A stretch of DNA of 64,000 bases. It comes from an uncultured Pelagibacteraceae bacterium (lineage in GTDB: Bacteria > Pseudomonadota > Alphaproteobacteria > Pelagibacterales > Pelagibacteraceae). Below, piece after piece: positions 1 to 9,412 of the stretch. A model generated the notes under the pieces. That model was not told where the DNA came from. It made no database searches and saw only the letters and a program-made list of their open reading frames with translations. The DNA is taken from NCBI GenBank assembly GCA_902595535.1, contig CACJQI010000006.1:1-64000 (forward strand). Direction: 5' to 3'. Numbering within the stretch: position 1 is the first letter of the stretch; every line of letters begins with the position of its first letter. A program made the position numbers and the translations under genes.

Positions 1-209
1 CCTAATATTGTTTGTTGTATTGTTTGATTTGATCTTGGATAATGATATCCTTGATGAAGCTTATTCTGGTTATTTTTTCCAGCTTCTAGTATTAAACTTT
101 TATTTTTTTCAAATAGATCAATTTTTACTTTGGTTTTAAATTTATCTTTAAGTTTATATGCCAAATAACATCCATAAAAACCACCACCAATAATTGCTAT
201 CTTTATCAT
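1..209 (-). CDS. FAD-dependent oxidoreductase, N-terminal fragment
   Basis: Only the first 69 or so codons lie in the window; the gene continues past base 1. The start is the ATG at 209-207. The protein opens with a dinucleotide-binding fold, IIGGGFYGCYLA, followed at about residue 53 by HQGYHYPRS. That pattern is typical of the DAO-type FAD oxidoreductases often found in capsule or O-antigen loci. The substrate cannot be deduced. It is divergent from the FkbM methyltransferase at 323, with about 110 bases of AT-rich DNA between them that holds no visible gene. The FAD fold is clear; the polysaccharide role is inferred from neighbours. Confidence 0.7.
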   Translation of the reverse strand, partial: MIKIAIIGGGFYGCYLAYKLKDKFKTKVKIDLFEKNKSLILEAGKNNQNKLHQGYHYPRSNQTIQQTIL

Positions 210-322
210 ATTTATAAAATAAATAATATTTTAACCTAATTTTTAAGGATTATTATAAATAATCGAACAAAATTTTTTTTTATTTTATAGTTTTTTATCT
301 TACAATCTAAATAATTTTAAAT

Positions 323-1081
323 ATGTTACCTAAAAATTTTAAACCTATTGCAAATTATGCTCTTGTTAGGCTTGGAAAAGATTATGATGGAGGATATCTC
401 ATTAATAAAGAATCTATAGAAAAAACTAAATTACTTTTATCATTTGGTATATGTGATGATTTTTCTTTTGAAGATGATTTTAAAAAACATAATAATTGCC
501 CAATAATTGCTTTTGATCCCACCTCAACAAATAAATTTTTTTTGAAAAAAATTATATTTAATTTTTTAAAATGTGAATTTATAAATTTTTTAGATGCTAT
601 ATCTAATTTTTATAATTTTAAAAAATTTTTCAATAAAAAAGAGAATTTATTTGTACAAAAAAAAATAGGTATAGGTGGTAGTTTAAACTATGAGACGATT
701 ACATTTGATGAAATTCTTTTACTTTCAAAAGTAAATTCAAATTTTTTTTTAAAAATTGATATAGAAGGATCAGAATATAGAATTCTTGATGATTTGGTTA
801 AAAATTCAAAATTAATTGTTGGTATAGCTATAGAGTTTCATGATGTTGATTTACATCTTGAAAAAATCTCAAATTTTATTGAAGAAATAGATTTGGATTT
901 AGTACATATTCATGCAAATAATTATTCTAAACCAGATAAACAAGGTATTCCTACCGCAATTGAATTAACTTTTGCACGAAATCCAATTAAGATAGGTAAT
1001 AATTTAAATTTACCTCACAAATTAGATCAGAAAAATGATCCAAACTCCAAAAATATAGATCTTTTCTTTACTGAAAATTAA
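323..1081 (+). CDS. FkbM family methyltransferase
   Basis: 252 residues. The core motif KIDIEGSEYRIL near residues 143-154 is the acidic signature of FkbM-type SAM-dependent methyltransferases, and a conserved EFHDVD segment follows about 30 residues later. Members O-methylate sugars or other surface and secondary-metabolite groups. The stop codon is immediately followed by the ATG of the glycosyltransferase gene, so the two are translated from one message. This suggests methylation of a surface glycan. The target sugar is unknown. Codon use is very AT-rich even for this window, with long A and T runs typical of hypervariable surface loci. Confidence 0.75.
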   Translation: MLPKNFKPIANYALVRLGKDYDGGYLINKESIEKTKLLLSFGICDDFSFEDDFKKHNNCPIIAFDPTSTNKFFLKKIIFNFLKCEFINFLDAISNFYNFKKFFNKKENLFVQKKIGIGGSLNYETITFDEILLLSKVNSNFFLKIDIEGSEYRILDDLVKNSKLIVGIAIEFHDVDLHLEKISNFIEEIDLDLVHIHANNYSKPDKQGIPTAIELTFARNPIKIGNNLNLPHKLDQKNDPNSKNIDLFFTEN

Positions 1082-1795
1082 ATGAACGAATACTTTTTTT
1101 TTGAAATTAGATTTATTGATGGTGATTTTAAATCAATAAAACTTTTAATTGACAAAGGTGGACTGCTAGTTTTGCCAGCTGCACCTGCATTAAAAGAAAT
1201 AGATAATAATAAAAAATATCATGATGCACTTAAACACGCCGATATTGCTTTATTTGATAGCGGTTTTTTTTGTATATTATTAAAATTTTTTAAAAATATT
1301 AACGTTAAAAAGTATTCAGGTCTAAAATTCTTAAAAGAATTTTTATTATCGCAAAAAAATACATCAAATAAGATTTTATTTATTGATCCTTCAAATAAAG
1401 ATAAAATAATCAACAACAAATACCTTAAATCTATTGGTATAAAAAATTTCTTCCATTATATTGCGCCTATTTATCAACCTAATCTTCTTGAAGATACAAT
1501 TCTCTTGAACATTATAAATGAAAGAAAACCTAAGTACATAATCATAAATTTAGGAGGTGGAATTCAAGAATTACTAGGAAGTTATCTAAAAACTAATTTA
1601 AACTATAAACCATCAATTATATGTAGTGGAGCAGCAATAGCTTTTTTAACGGGTCAACAAGCTAGAATACCATTAATTTTTGATAAAATTTATATAGGTT
1701 GGTTGGTTAGAATAATATTTAACCCATTTGTGTTTTTACCAAGATATACTAAGGCTTTAAAATTAATTTTTTTGATGAAACATATTAAAGAATAA
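1082..1795 (+). CDS. WecG/TagA/CpsF family glycosyltransferase
   Basis: 237 residues, near the usual length of the family. Visible landmarks are VLPAAPAL near residue 29, DIALFDSG near residue 57, INLGGGIQE near residue 155, and a basic C-terminal tail with aromatic residues (FNPFVFLPRY) that in this family helps membrane association. WecG/TagA/CpsF enzymes transfer ManNAc-type or glucosyl residues to polyprenyl-linked acceptors during surface polysaccharide synthesis. The gene starts on the base after the FkbM stop codon. The middle of the protein is rather diverged, so donor and acceptor cannot be stated. Confidence 0.75.
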   Translation: MNEYFFFEIRFIDGDFKSIKLLIDKGGLLVLPAAPALKEIDNNKKYHDALKHADIALFDSGFFCILLKFFKNINVKKYSGLKFLKEFLLSQKNTSNKILFIDPSNKDKIINNKYLKSIGIKNFFHYIAPIYQPNLLEDTILLNIINERKPKYIIINLGGGIQELLGSYLKTNLNYKPSIICSGAAIAFLTGQQARIPLIFDKIYIGWLVRIIFNPFVFLPRYTKALKLIFLMKHIKE

Positions 1796-1871
1796 TTATA
1801 GTTAAACAATAATCAATGATTACGTCTAAAAAATTGTTAAATTCAAATGTTAAATTATTAATTTTATTAAA

Positions 1872-3392
1872 ATGAAAATTCTAGATTGCACTCTTAGAGA
1901 TGGAGGATATTACACCGGTTGGGATTTTAGTGATAATTTGGTCAATAATTATTTAGATTTAGCCAAGCATCTTCCAATAAATATTGTGGAAGTAGGTTAT
2001 AGAGGCAATAGAAAAAAAAAATCATATTTTGGTGAATATTATTTTCTAACAAAAACAAAACTGCAAAACATAAAGAAAAAAATTGGTAATAGAACAAAGA
2101 TCTCAATTATGATTGATTTGAAAGATTGGAAAACACCAAAAGAATTAGAATTGAATTTAAAAGATTGCAGATCATGTGTAGATGTAATTAGATTTGCAGT
2201 TAACCCAAGAAACTTGTCAAAGATTAAAAAATACTTAGAGATTACAAAAAAACTGGGTTTTACAGTGGCAGTTAATTTAATGTACGTCCATTTAACTCTT
2301 AAAGATAAAAAAATAATTTCAAATGTTATAAAATTAAATAAATATTTCGATATTTTGTATTTAGTTGACTCTTACGGAACATTAATTCCTGGAGACGTAG
2401 GTAATATTATAAAAAAAATTAAATTAATAGATAAAAATCTAAAAATTGGTTTTCATAGTCATAATAATTTGGAGCTAGCACTTTCAAATTCGATTGAGGC
2501 AATTGATCATAAAGTAGATTTTGTAGACTGTACTTTTACAGGTATGGGAAGAGGAGCAGGAAACTTAAAAACTGAATTGCTGTTATCTTATTTAGGAATT
2601 AAGTTAAATAAGATTAAAATTAAAAACTTTAAAAATATTGGCAATGTGGTTGATAAGTTTGAGGAGATCAGAAATGAGGAAAAATGGGGGGCTACTTTGC
2701 CCTATATGATATCAGGTTCTACAAATTCTCCACAATCAGAAGCAATGCAATTAATAAAATCTAAAAGATACAATATGACTGACATTGTATCATATCTTTT
2801 TAAAAAAAAGGAAAAAAAAATTAATATTATTAAAAAATTAAATTTTAAAAAAAAAGAAGTTTTAATTATAGGAGGAGGAATTTCAGTTAAAAAAAAAATT
2901 AACTATCTTCAAGAATTTTTAAAAGAAAACAAAAATCTTTTTGTAATTTTTTCTAGCTCAAGAAATATAAAGTTATTCAAAAATTTATCTACAAGATCTG
3001 CTACATGTATAACAGGAAACGAAATATCAAAAATTAATAAGAATTATTTAAACAAAAATAAATTTATCATTAATAATTTGATAGATGATAAAACTTTACT
3101 ACCAAAAAAAAATCAAAACTTTTTTAAATTAAAAAAAAATATACTTTCAAAGAAAATTAATAATTCACCTTTAGCTATATCTTTGGCAGCGGCTAAAGAA
3201 ATAAATGCAAAAAAAATTTTTCTGATAGGGTTTGATGGATTTAATAAAACTGACAAGATAAACAATTACAGTTTATTTAATGAAAATCAAAAAATTATAA
3301 ATTTTTATGATAAAAGACTGAATATGGTTTTTTTAAGTGAAACAAGTTATGATGTTAAAAATAGAACTTCAATTTTCAAATATTTGAAATGA
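1872..3392 (+). CDS. DRE-TIM aldolase fused to a DUF115-like C-terminal domain
   Basis: 506 residues in two parts. Residues 1 to about 310 form a DRE-TIM metallolyase of the HMGL/4-hydroxy-2-oxovalerate aldolase type: LDCTLRDGG at the N-terminus, metal-binding HSHNN near residue 194 and GMGRGAGN near residue 225. From about residue 325 a second domain begins with VLIIGGGISVKKK and contains SPLAISLAAAKE and KKIFLIGFDGF. This layout resembles DUF115/Maf-like sugar-transferase folds; that match is from memory and tentative. Aldolases of this kind are common in polysaccharide loci, where they probably make or cleave an oxo-acid. Poly-A runs make the linker lysine-rich. Confidence 0.65.
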   Translation: MKILDCTLRDGGYYTGWDFSDNLVNNYLDLAKHLPINIVEVGYRGNRKKKSYFGEYYFLTKTKLQNIKKKIGNRTKISIMIDLKDWKTPKELELNLKDCRSCVDVIRFAVNPRNLSKIKKYLEITKKLGFTVAVNLMYVHLTLKDKKIISNVIKLNKYFDILYLVDSYGTLIPGDVGNIIKKIKLIDKNLKIGFHSHNNLELALSNSIEAIDHKVDFVDCTFTGMGRGAGNLKTELLLSYLGIKLNKIKIKNFKNIGNVVDKFEEIRNEEKWGATLPYMISGSTNSPQSEAMQLIKSKRYNMTDIVSYLFKKKEKKINIIKKLNFKKKEVLIIGGGISVKKKINYLQEFLKENKNLFVIFSSSRNIKLFKNLSTRSATCITGNEISKINKNYLNKNKFIINNLIDDKTLLPKKNQNFFKLKKNILSKKINNSPLAISLAAAKEINAKKIFLIGFDGFNKTDKINNYSLFNENQKIINFYDKRLNMVFLSETSYDVKNRTSIFKYLK

Positions 3393-3474
3393 TTTTTTTA
3401 TTATATAAACAAAAAACTTTTTGTAAGTATTATTGTTAAAATATTTTAATGATATATCAATTTCTTATTAATTT

Positions 3475-4485
3475 ATGATTAAAAATAAAAAGATATTAAT
3501 TGTTGGTGCTGGTGGCTTTATTGGAGGCCATTTAGTAAATCGATTGTTAAAAGGTGGTAATTCTATAATTGCCACAGATATAAAACCAAAAGAATTTTGG
3601 TTCCAAGATTTTTCAGAAGCTAAAAATCATTATGCAATGGATATGAAAGATATATTTAATTGCAAAATGGTCACAAAAAATGTTGATTTCGTTTTTAATA
3701 TGGCATGCAATATGGGTGGAATGGGTTTTATTGAAAACAATAAAGCTGAATGTATGCAGTCTGTTTTAATAAATACAAATCTTTTGATTGCCTGCAACGA
3801 AAATAAAGTTCATAAATATTTCTTTTCATCTAGTGCCTGCGCTTATAATACAAAGAAGCAAGAAAATGTTTTTATTGATGGTTTAAAAGAAGAAGATGCT
3901 TACCCAGCAAATCCAGAAGATGGTTATGGCTGGGAAAAATTATTTAGTGAAAGAATGTGCAGGCACTTTATGGAAGATTATGGTCTTGAAGTAAGAGTAG
4001 CACGTTACCATAATATCTATGGACCTTTTGGAACATATGATGGTGGTAGAGAAAAAGCCCCAGCTGCTCTTTGTAGAAAAATTATTCAAGCCAAAAAAGA
4101 AAATAAAGATACGATAGATGTTTGGGGAGATGGCGAACAAACGAGAACTTTTTTATACGTTGACGAATGTGTTGAAGGAACTTTAAGATTATTTGAGTCA
4201 AATTACTCAGGACCTATGAATATTGGAAGCGATGAACAGGTTTCCATTAATCAAATGATAGAAATGATTGAAAATATTTCTAAAGTAAAAACTTTAAATA
4301 AGAATTATCAATTAGATAAACCTAAAGGTGTCAGAGGAAGATCTAGTAATAATGATTTGATAAAAAAAGTCCTTAATTGGAGCTATAAAATGAATTTAAA
4401 AGATGGACTAACAAAAACCTATAAATGGATTGAAAATGAAATGTCTCTAAAGGGTTCAAATATAAATAGATTTACTAAGCCTTAA
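3475..4485 (+). CDS. GDP-mannose 3,5-epimerase-like NAD-dependent epimerase
   Basis: 336 residues, extended short-chain dehydrogenase. The NAD fold is GAGGFIGG at residue 11, the catalytic Ser region is SSSACAY near residue 117, and the Tyr-Lys pair is YGWEK near residue 150. Segments NMACNMGGMGF, HNIYGPFGTYDGG and WGDGEQTRTF are very like plant GDP-mannose 3,5-epimerase, which turns GDP-D-mannose into GDP-L-galactose or GDP-L-gulose. The next gene is a GDP-mannose 4,6-dehydratase, so both enzymes act on GDP-mannose. A different epimerase or reductase on a related GDP-sugar is possible. Cytoplasmic. Confidence 0.75.
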   Translation: MIKNKKILIVGAGGFIGGHLVNRLLKGGNSIIATDIKPKEFWFQDFSEAKNHYAMDMKDIFNCKMVTKNVDFVFNMACNMGGMGFIENNKAECMQSVLINTNLLIACNENKVHKYFFSSSACAYNTKKQENVFIDGLKEEDAYPANPEDGYGWEKLFSERMCRHFMEDYGLEVRVARYHNIYGPFGTYDGGREKAPAALCRKIIQAKKENKDTIDVWGDGEQTRTFLYVDECVEGTLRLFESNYSGPMNIGSDEQVSINQMIEMIENISKVKTLNKNYQLDKPKGVRGRSSNNDLIKKVLNWSYKMNLKDGLTKTYKWIENEMSLKGSNINRFTKP

Positions 4486-4581
4486 GATGCTAATTATTTG
4501 TTAAATAAAATGAATTTTGGATGTAAAAATAAAATTATAAGTTTAGAAATAATTTTGTATTATATATCTTAAATATTATTG

Positions 4582-5616
4582 ATGACAAAAAAAATTGCTT
4601 TAATTACTGGAATTACCGGTCAAGATGGTGCCTACCTAGCAAGGTTTCTTCTCAGAAAAAATTATAAGGTTATTGGTATAGAGAGAAGATCTGCTAGGAG
4701 TCATAATTGGAGGTTAGATAAATTAAATATAAATGATAAAGTAGTTATTGAAGATACCGATATAAAAGAAATAAATAATCTTATTAGAATATTTGATAAA
4801 TACAGAGTTGATGAAGTCTATAATTTAGCGGCTCAATCTTTTGTTTATAGTTCTTTTCAAAACCCAATAGAAACCTCTTTAGTTAATTCTATTGGTACTC
4901 TTAATCTTTTAGAAATAATAAGAAACAAGAGGAATAAAATAAAATTTTATCAAGCGTCTACATCAGAAATGTTTGGTGAAAGCAAAAGTATCAAACAAGA
5001 TGAAAAAACGTTGTTCCATCCAAGAAGTCCATATGCGACGTCAAAAACTTTTGCTCATTATTCTGTTCAAAATTATAGAGAAGCGTACAATCTTCACGCA
5101 GTAAACGGTATTCTTTTTAACCATGAGTCTCCGCTTCGTGGAGAAGAATTTATCACTAGAAAAATTACTCTTGGCTTATCAAAAATTGTATTAAAAAAAC
5201 TAAAGAAATTAAAAATAGGAAATCTTTATGCAAAAAGGGACTGGGGTTATGCTGATGATTATGTTGAGGCCATGTGGAAAATGCTTCAATCAAAAAAGCC
5301 AGATGATTATGTAATTGCAACAGGAAAAAATCATTCAATTAAACAATTTATTAATGAGTCTATCAAGGCATTAAAACTTAAAACTAGGTGGGTTGGAAAA
5401 GGTTTAAACGAAAAATTAATAAACACAGAGAATAATAAAGCTATTATTGTTATTGATAAAAAATTTTTTAGACCTAGTGAGGTTAATACTCTCAAGGGAA
5501 ATTTTCAAAAAGCAAAGAGAGAACTAAAATGGAAACCTAAAACTAATTTTTCCAAATTAGTAAAAATGATGATAGCTTCAGACTTAGAATATGTTAAAAA
5601 TTTAAATAAAAATTAA
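4582..5616 (+). CDS. gmd: GDP-mannose 4,6-dehydratase
   Basis: 344 residues from the ATG at 4582; a TTG lies one codon upstream, but ATG is preferred. The N-terminus ALITGITGQDGAYLA is diagnostic of GMD, as are the STSEMFGE segment and YATSK for catalysis. The enzyme dehydrates GDP-D-mannose to GDP-4-keto-6-deoxymannose, the precursor of fucose, perosamine and rhamnose-type sugars. No reductase or aminotransferase to finish a specific sugar is in the window, so the end product is unknown. It converges with the epimerase at 5620 with only three bases between stop codons. The substrate-loop segment HESPLRGEEF matches the GMD family (NHESPRRGxxF). Confidence 0.88.
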   Translation: MTKKIALITGITGQDGAYLARFLLRKNYKVIGIERRSARSHNWRLDKLNINDKVVIEDTDIKEINNLIRIFDKYRVDEVYNLAAQSFVYSSFQNPIETSLVNSIGTLNLLEIIRNKRNKIKFYQASTSEMFGESKSIKQDEKTLFHPRSPYATSKTFAHYSVQNYREAYNLHAVNGILFNHESPLRGEEFITRKITLGLSKIVLKKLKKLKIGNLYAKRDWGYADDYVEAMWKMLQSKKPDDYVIATGKNHSIKQFINESIKALKLKTRWVGKGLNEKLINTENNKAIIVIDKKFFRPSEVNTLKGNFQKAKRELKWKPKTNFSKLVKMMIASDLEYVKNLNKN

Positions 5617-5619
5617 TTC

Positions 5620-6633
5620 TTAATTTTTTTTATAGTAGGCTTTGTACCAATCAATAAATTTTTTTATTCCAAATCTATAAGATGTACTAGGATTATAATT
5701 TATAATTTCTTTTAACAATCTAGTATTTGATAAAGTTGATTGAACATCACCTTTTTGCATTGGCATTTTATTTTTTATTGCCTTTTTATCTAATTCTCTT
5801 TCTAAAGTATTTATAAAATCTAAAAGATAAACTTTTTTAGTATTTCCTATGTTAAAAATTCTAAAGGGAGCAACTGGAGATAAGCTATCATTTCTAAAAG
5901 ATTTCTTCTGCTTTAGTTTTGGAACTTTGTTTAATAATTTATAAATTCCATTAACCACATCATCTATATATGTATAATCTCTATACATTTTTCCATTATT
6001 ATAAATATTAATCTTTTTTCCATCTAAAATATTTTTCGTAAATTTGAAATATGCCATATCTGGTCTACCCCAAGGTCCGTATACTGTAAAAAACCTCAGC
6101 ATTGTTATTGGTAGTTTCCACAAAGCTGAGTATGAGTGAGCCAAAATTTCAGTAGATTTTTTTGTGGCAGCATAAAAACTAATTTGTAAATCTGTTTTGT
6201 CAATCTCTTTAAATGGAAATTTTGTGTTCGCACCATAAACAGATGAACTTGATGCAATAATAAGATGTTTAACATTTATTTTTTTTGCTATTTGAATAAT
6301 ATTAAAGGTACCAACAATATTTGAATTCAAATAAGCTTCAGGATTATCTATACTGTATCTAACACCTGCCTGCGCAGCTAAATGAATAATTATTTTAGGT
6401 TTAAAATTTATGATTGATTTATTAATAATTTTTTTATTTTCAACACTTCCTTTTTTAAAAAAAAAATTTTTATACTTTTTAAGAATATTAAATCTAGATT
6501 TTTTTAAATTAACGTCATAATAATTGTCCATTGAGTCAAAACCATGAACTTTAAAGCCTTTATCTAATAATTTTTTAGCTACGTGAAATCCAATAAACCC
6601 AGAAGAGCCTGTAATATAAATTTTTGTTTTCAT
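5620..6633 (-). CDS. UDP-glucuronate 4-epimerase-like NAD-dependent epimerase
   Basis: 337 residues. It begins KIYITGSSGFIGFHVA with FDSMDNYYDVNLKKSR shortly after, the signature of the UDP-glucuronate/UDP-GalNAc 4-epimerase group (CapI/WbpP-like). The catalytic Ser region is ASSSSVYGA and the Tyr-Lys pair lies in SFYAATKKS. TVYGPWGRPDMAYFKFT is also characteristic of UDP-glucuronate 4-epimerases, which interconvert UDP-GlcA and UDP-GalA for capsule or LPS. It lies on the opposite strand to the preceding nucleotide-sugar genes and is divergent from the flavoprotein at 6663, with 29 bases between start codons. Exact substrate not provable. Confidence 0.8.
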   Translation of the reverse strand: MKTKIYITGSSGFIGFHVAKKLLDKGFKVHGFDSMDNYYDVNLKKSRFNILKKYKNFFFKKGSVENKKIINKSIINFKPKIIIHLAAQAGVRYSIDNPEAYLNSNIVGTFNIIQIAKKINVKHLIIASSSSVYGANTKFPFKEIDKTDLQISFYAATKKSTEILAHSYSALWKLPITMLRFFTVYGPWGRPDMAYFKFTKNILDGKKINIYNNGKMYRDYTYIDDVVNGIYKLLNKVPKLKQKKSFRNDSLSPVAPFRIFNIGNTKKVYLLDFINTLERELDKKAIKNKMPMQKGDVQSTLSNTRLLKEIINYNPSTSYRFGIKKFIDWYKAYYKKN

Positions 6634-6662
6634 TTAATAAATCTATTTATTATAACATGTAA

Positions 6663-9107
6663 ATGAATAAAGAAATTCCAAAAAAATGTAAGGTTGTAGT
6701 TATTGGAGGAGGAATAGTAGGTTGTTCAGTTGCATATCATTTAGCTAAGTTTGGATGGAAAGACATAATCGTATTAGAAAGAGATCAATTAACATCAGGT
6801 ACAACATGGCACGCAGCTGGATTGGTTAGTCAATTAGGACCTTCGGCAACAATAACTAAAATTAGAAAATATTCACTTGATTTGTATAAAGAACTTGAAA
6901 AAAAAGTTGATCATTCAGCAGGTTTAAGATTAAACGGTGCTCTTTCAATTGCACAAAATAAAGGAAGATGGCAAGAACTTCTAAGACAAGCAACAAATGC
7001 TCAACTTTATGATGTTGATGTAAGAATCTTAGATAAAGATCAAATTAAAAAAGATTATCCAATTATTAATACTGAAGAAATTTTAGGAGGAATCTTTATG
7101 CCTGGAGATGGCGCAGCAGATCCCTCTGGGGTTACATATATGCTTGCTAAAGCAGCCAAAAAAGAAGGTGCTCAAATTTTTGAACAATCACCTGTTAATG
7201 AAATTATCACTAAGAATGGAAAAATTGAAGGAGTAAAAGTTAATGGTCAAAAAATTGAGAGCGAATATATAGTTCTAGCTTCAGGAATGTGGTCAAGACA
7301 AATTGGTGAAAAAGCAGGAGTCAGTATTCCATTATATCCCGCAGAACACTTTTATATTATTACTGAACCTATAGAAAACCTTTCAAAAACCTTGCCTACA
7401 ATTAGAGATTTTGATAATCGTACCTATATCAAAGAGGATGCTGGTAAATTATTAGTTGGTATTTTTGAAGCTAATTCCATACCTGCTTTTAAGAAAACAA
7501 ACAAAGTCCCAGAGGACTTTTCTTTTGGAGAGTTTCAAGAAAATTTTGAACATTTTGAACCATACTTAAATGCTGCTGTTAAAAGATTTCCGGTTTTAGA
7601 AACTGTTGGAATTAGAAAGTTTTTTTCAGGTCCTGAGTCTTTTACACCTGATACAAATACATTACTTGGTGAGGTTCCCGAAATAAAAAATTTTTTTGTT
7701 TGCAGTGGTTTAAACAGTATTGGGATTGGTATTGGTGGAGGTGTTGGTAAAGTAACGGCTGAATGGTTAATGACAGGTCATATTAACGAGGATATTTTTA
7801 GTTATGATATAAAAAGATTTCAAAACTTTCATTCTAAACTAAGTTTTATTAAAGAGAGAATTACAGAAAGCTTAGGTGATTTATATGGAGTACATTGGCC
7901 TTACAAACAACACAAGACTTCTAGAAATATAAAAACACTACCGCATCATGAAAACTTAAAAAGTTTAGGTGCATGCTTTGGTGTTTCAGGTGGATATGAA
8001 AGACCAATGTGGTTTTCTTTAAATGGAGAAAAAGCTGAATATGAATACAGTTATAATTATCAAAATTGGTATCCATCCGTAAAATATGAGAGTAAAAATA
8101 CAACAAAAAATGTTGGCTTATTTGACTTAACACCTTTTTCTAAGTTTGAAATATTTTCAGAAAATGCGCATGAAGAACTACAAAAAATCTGTACAGCAAA
8201 TATTAAAAATGAAATTGGAAAATGCACATATACACAAATGCTTAATAGAGATGGTACTATTGAAACAGATTTAACAGTTATTTGTATTGGTAAAAATCAT
8301 TTTAGGATAATTAGTTCAGCTGCAACTAGAGAAAGAGATAAATTTCATATAAAAAAACATATTTCATCAGATATTGAATTAAAAGATGTTACTGATGATT
8401 TTTGTGTTTTCGGACTGTTTGGTCCAAAAAGTAGAGATTTGATTAAAACTTTAAGTAATGACAATTTTGAAAATAATGATTTTAAATTTGCAACAGCCAA
8501 ATTTATTACAATTGAGGGAATTAAAGTTTGGGCTCAAAGATTATCATATGTTGGTGAACTAGGTTATGAATTATACGTTGAATTTAAGAATGCAAAAAAA
8601 GTATACGAATTATTAGTAGATAGAGGAAAAAATTTTAATCTTTCAAATTGTGGCATGCATACAATGGATATTATGAGGATGGAAAGTGGCTTTCTACATT
8701 GGGGACACGATATTTCCCCAGAAGAAAATCAACTTGAGGCAGGATTGAATTTTGCAATTAGTTATAAAAAAGATGTAAAATTTATAGGTAGAGATTTTTT
8801 ATTAAATAACAAAGATAAAAAATTAAAAAAAAGATTTATTATGCTTTGTTTAAAAGAAAGCAGCCCTGGTAAGCCTTTAATTTTACATGATGAGCCTATT
8901 TATTTAGATGATAAAATAATAGGAGTAACTACTTCTGGTAATTTTTCATTTAATTTTAATAAAAATTTATCTTTTGGATATATAAAGTCAGATTTTAGTA
9001 ATGAAGAATTGCTAGAAAAAAACCTATATATTGAAATAGAAAAAAATAAATATTCTGCAGAAATATTATTGAAACCCTTAAAACAAACAAATTTTAAAAA
9101 TTTATAA
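6663..9107 (+). CDS. Dimethylglycine/sarcosine dehydrogenase-like flavoprotein with GcvT domain
   Basis: 814 residues in the domain order DAO (FAD), FAO_M, GCV_T, GCV_T_C. IGGGIVGCSVAYHLA near residue 15 binds the FAD ADP moiety. SGTTWHAAGLV near residue 46 carries the His that in dimethylglycine and sarcosine dehydrogenases is linked covalently to FAD. The C-terminal half (from about residue 430) is the folate-binding GcvT-type region, with GELGYELYV and MDIMRMESGF. The family oxidatively demethylates N-methylglycines and passes the methyl to tetrahydrofolate. This fits the betaine-type transport elsewhere in the window. The precise N-methyl substrate is uncertain because several paralogues occur in marine alphaproteobacteria. 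Confidence 0.82.
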   Translation: MNKEIPKKCKVVVIGGGIVGCSVAYHLAKFGWKDIIVLERDQLTSGTTWHAAGLVSQLGPSATITKIRKYSLDLYKELEKKVDHSAGLRLNGALSIAQNKGRWQELLRQATNAQLYDVDVRILDKDQIKKDYPIINTEEILGGIFMPGDGAADPSGVTYMLAKAAKKEGAQIFEQSPVNEIITKNGKIEGVKVNGQKIESEYIVLASGMWSRQIGEKAGVSIPLYPAEHFYIITEPIENLSKTLPTIRDFDNRTYIKEDAGKLLVGIFEANSIPAFKKTNKVPEDFSFGEFQENFEHFEPYLNAAVKRFPVLETVGIRKFFSGPESFTPDTNTLLGEVPEIKNFFVCSGLNSIGIGIGGGVGKVTAEWLMTGHINEDIFSYDIKRFQNFHSKLSFIKERITESLGDLYGVHWPYKQHKTSRNIKTLPHHENLKSLGACFGVSGGYERPMWFSLNGEKAEYEYSYNYQNWYPSVKYESKNTTKNVGLFDLTPFSKFEIFSENAHEELQKICTANIKNEIGKCTYTQMLNRDGTIETDLTVICIGKNHFRIISSAATRERDKFHIKKHISSDIELKDVTDDFCVFGLFGPKSRDLIKTLSNDNFENNDFKFATAKFITIEGIKVWAQRLSYVGELGYELYVEFKNAKKVYELLVDRGKNFNLSNCGMHTMDIMRMESGFLHWGHDISPEENQLEAGLNFAISYKKDVKFIGRDFLLNNKDKKLKKRFIMLCLKESSPGKPLILHDEPIYLDDKIIGVTTSGNFSFNFNKNLSFGYIKSDFSNEELLEKNLYIEIEKNKYSAEILLKPLKQTNFKNL

Positions 9108-9151
9108 TTTTATTAAATTGTTTTTTTACTAATTAACTGTTTAAATATCTC

Positions 9152-9358
9152 ATGAAAAAAAAAATTGATAACAATTATTCATTAAATCTAATTTTAGATA
9201 AAAAAATTTCACACGATCATATAAAAACAACAAATATTAATATATTACTCAATCGTGTAAAAATTGAAAAAAAAAATGATTTTAAAAAAAAAATATATAT
9301 TTCATCATTAATGTTTTTAGTTGTTGGTTTTTTTTCAATAATTGTATTATCAACTTAA
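9152..9358 (+). CDS. Small single-pass membrane protein, unknown function
   Basis: 68 residues. A very basic N-terminal region rich in Lys and Asn is followed by one hydrophobic segment at about residues 48-67 (SLMFLVVGFFSIIVLS), ending one residue before the stop. This looks like a tail-anchored or N-in membrane protein. It follows the flavoprotein by 44 bases on the same strand. I do not recognise a family. The ORF is short and AT-rich, so the coding call rests mainly on the well-formed C-terminal membrane segment and the ATG start. Confidence 0.45.
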   Translation: MKKKIDNNYSLNLILDKKISHDHIKTTNINILLNRVKIEKKNDFKKKIYISSLMFLVVGFFSIIVLST

Positions 9359-9412
9359 ATTCAAAGTTAGTAATAATTTTCTTCTGCAGGTTTTTAAAAG
9401 TTAATATTTGAT

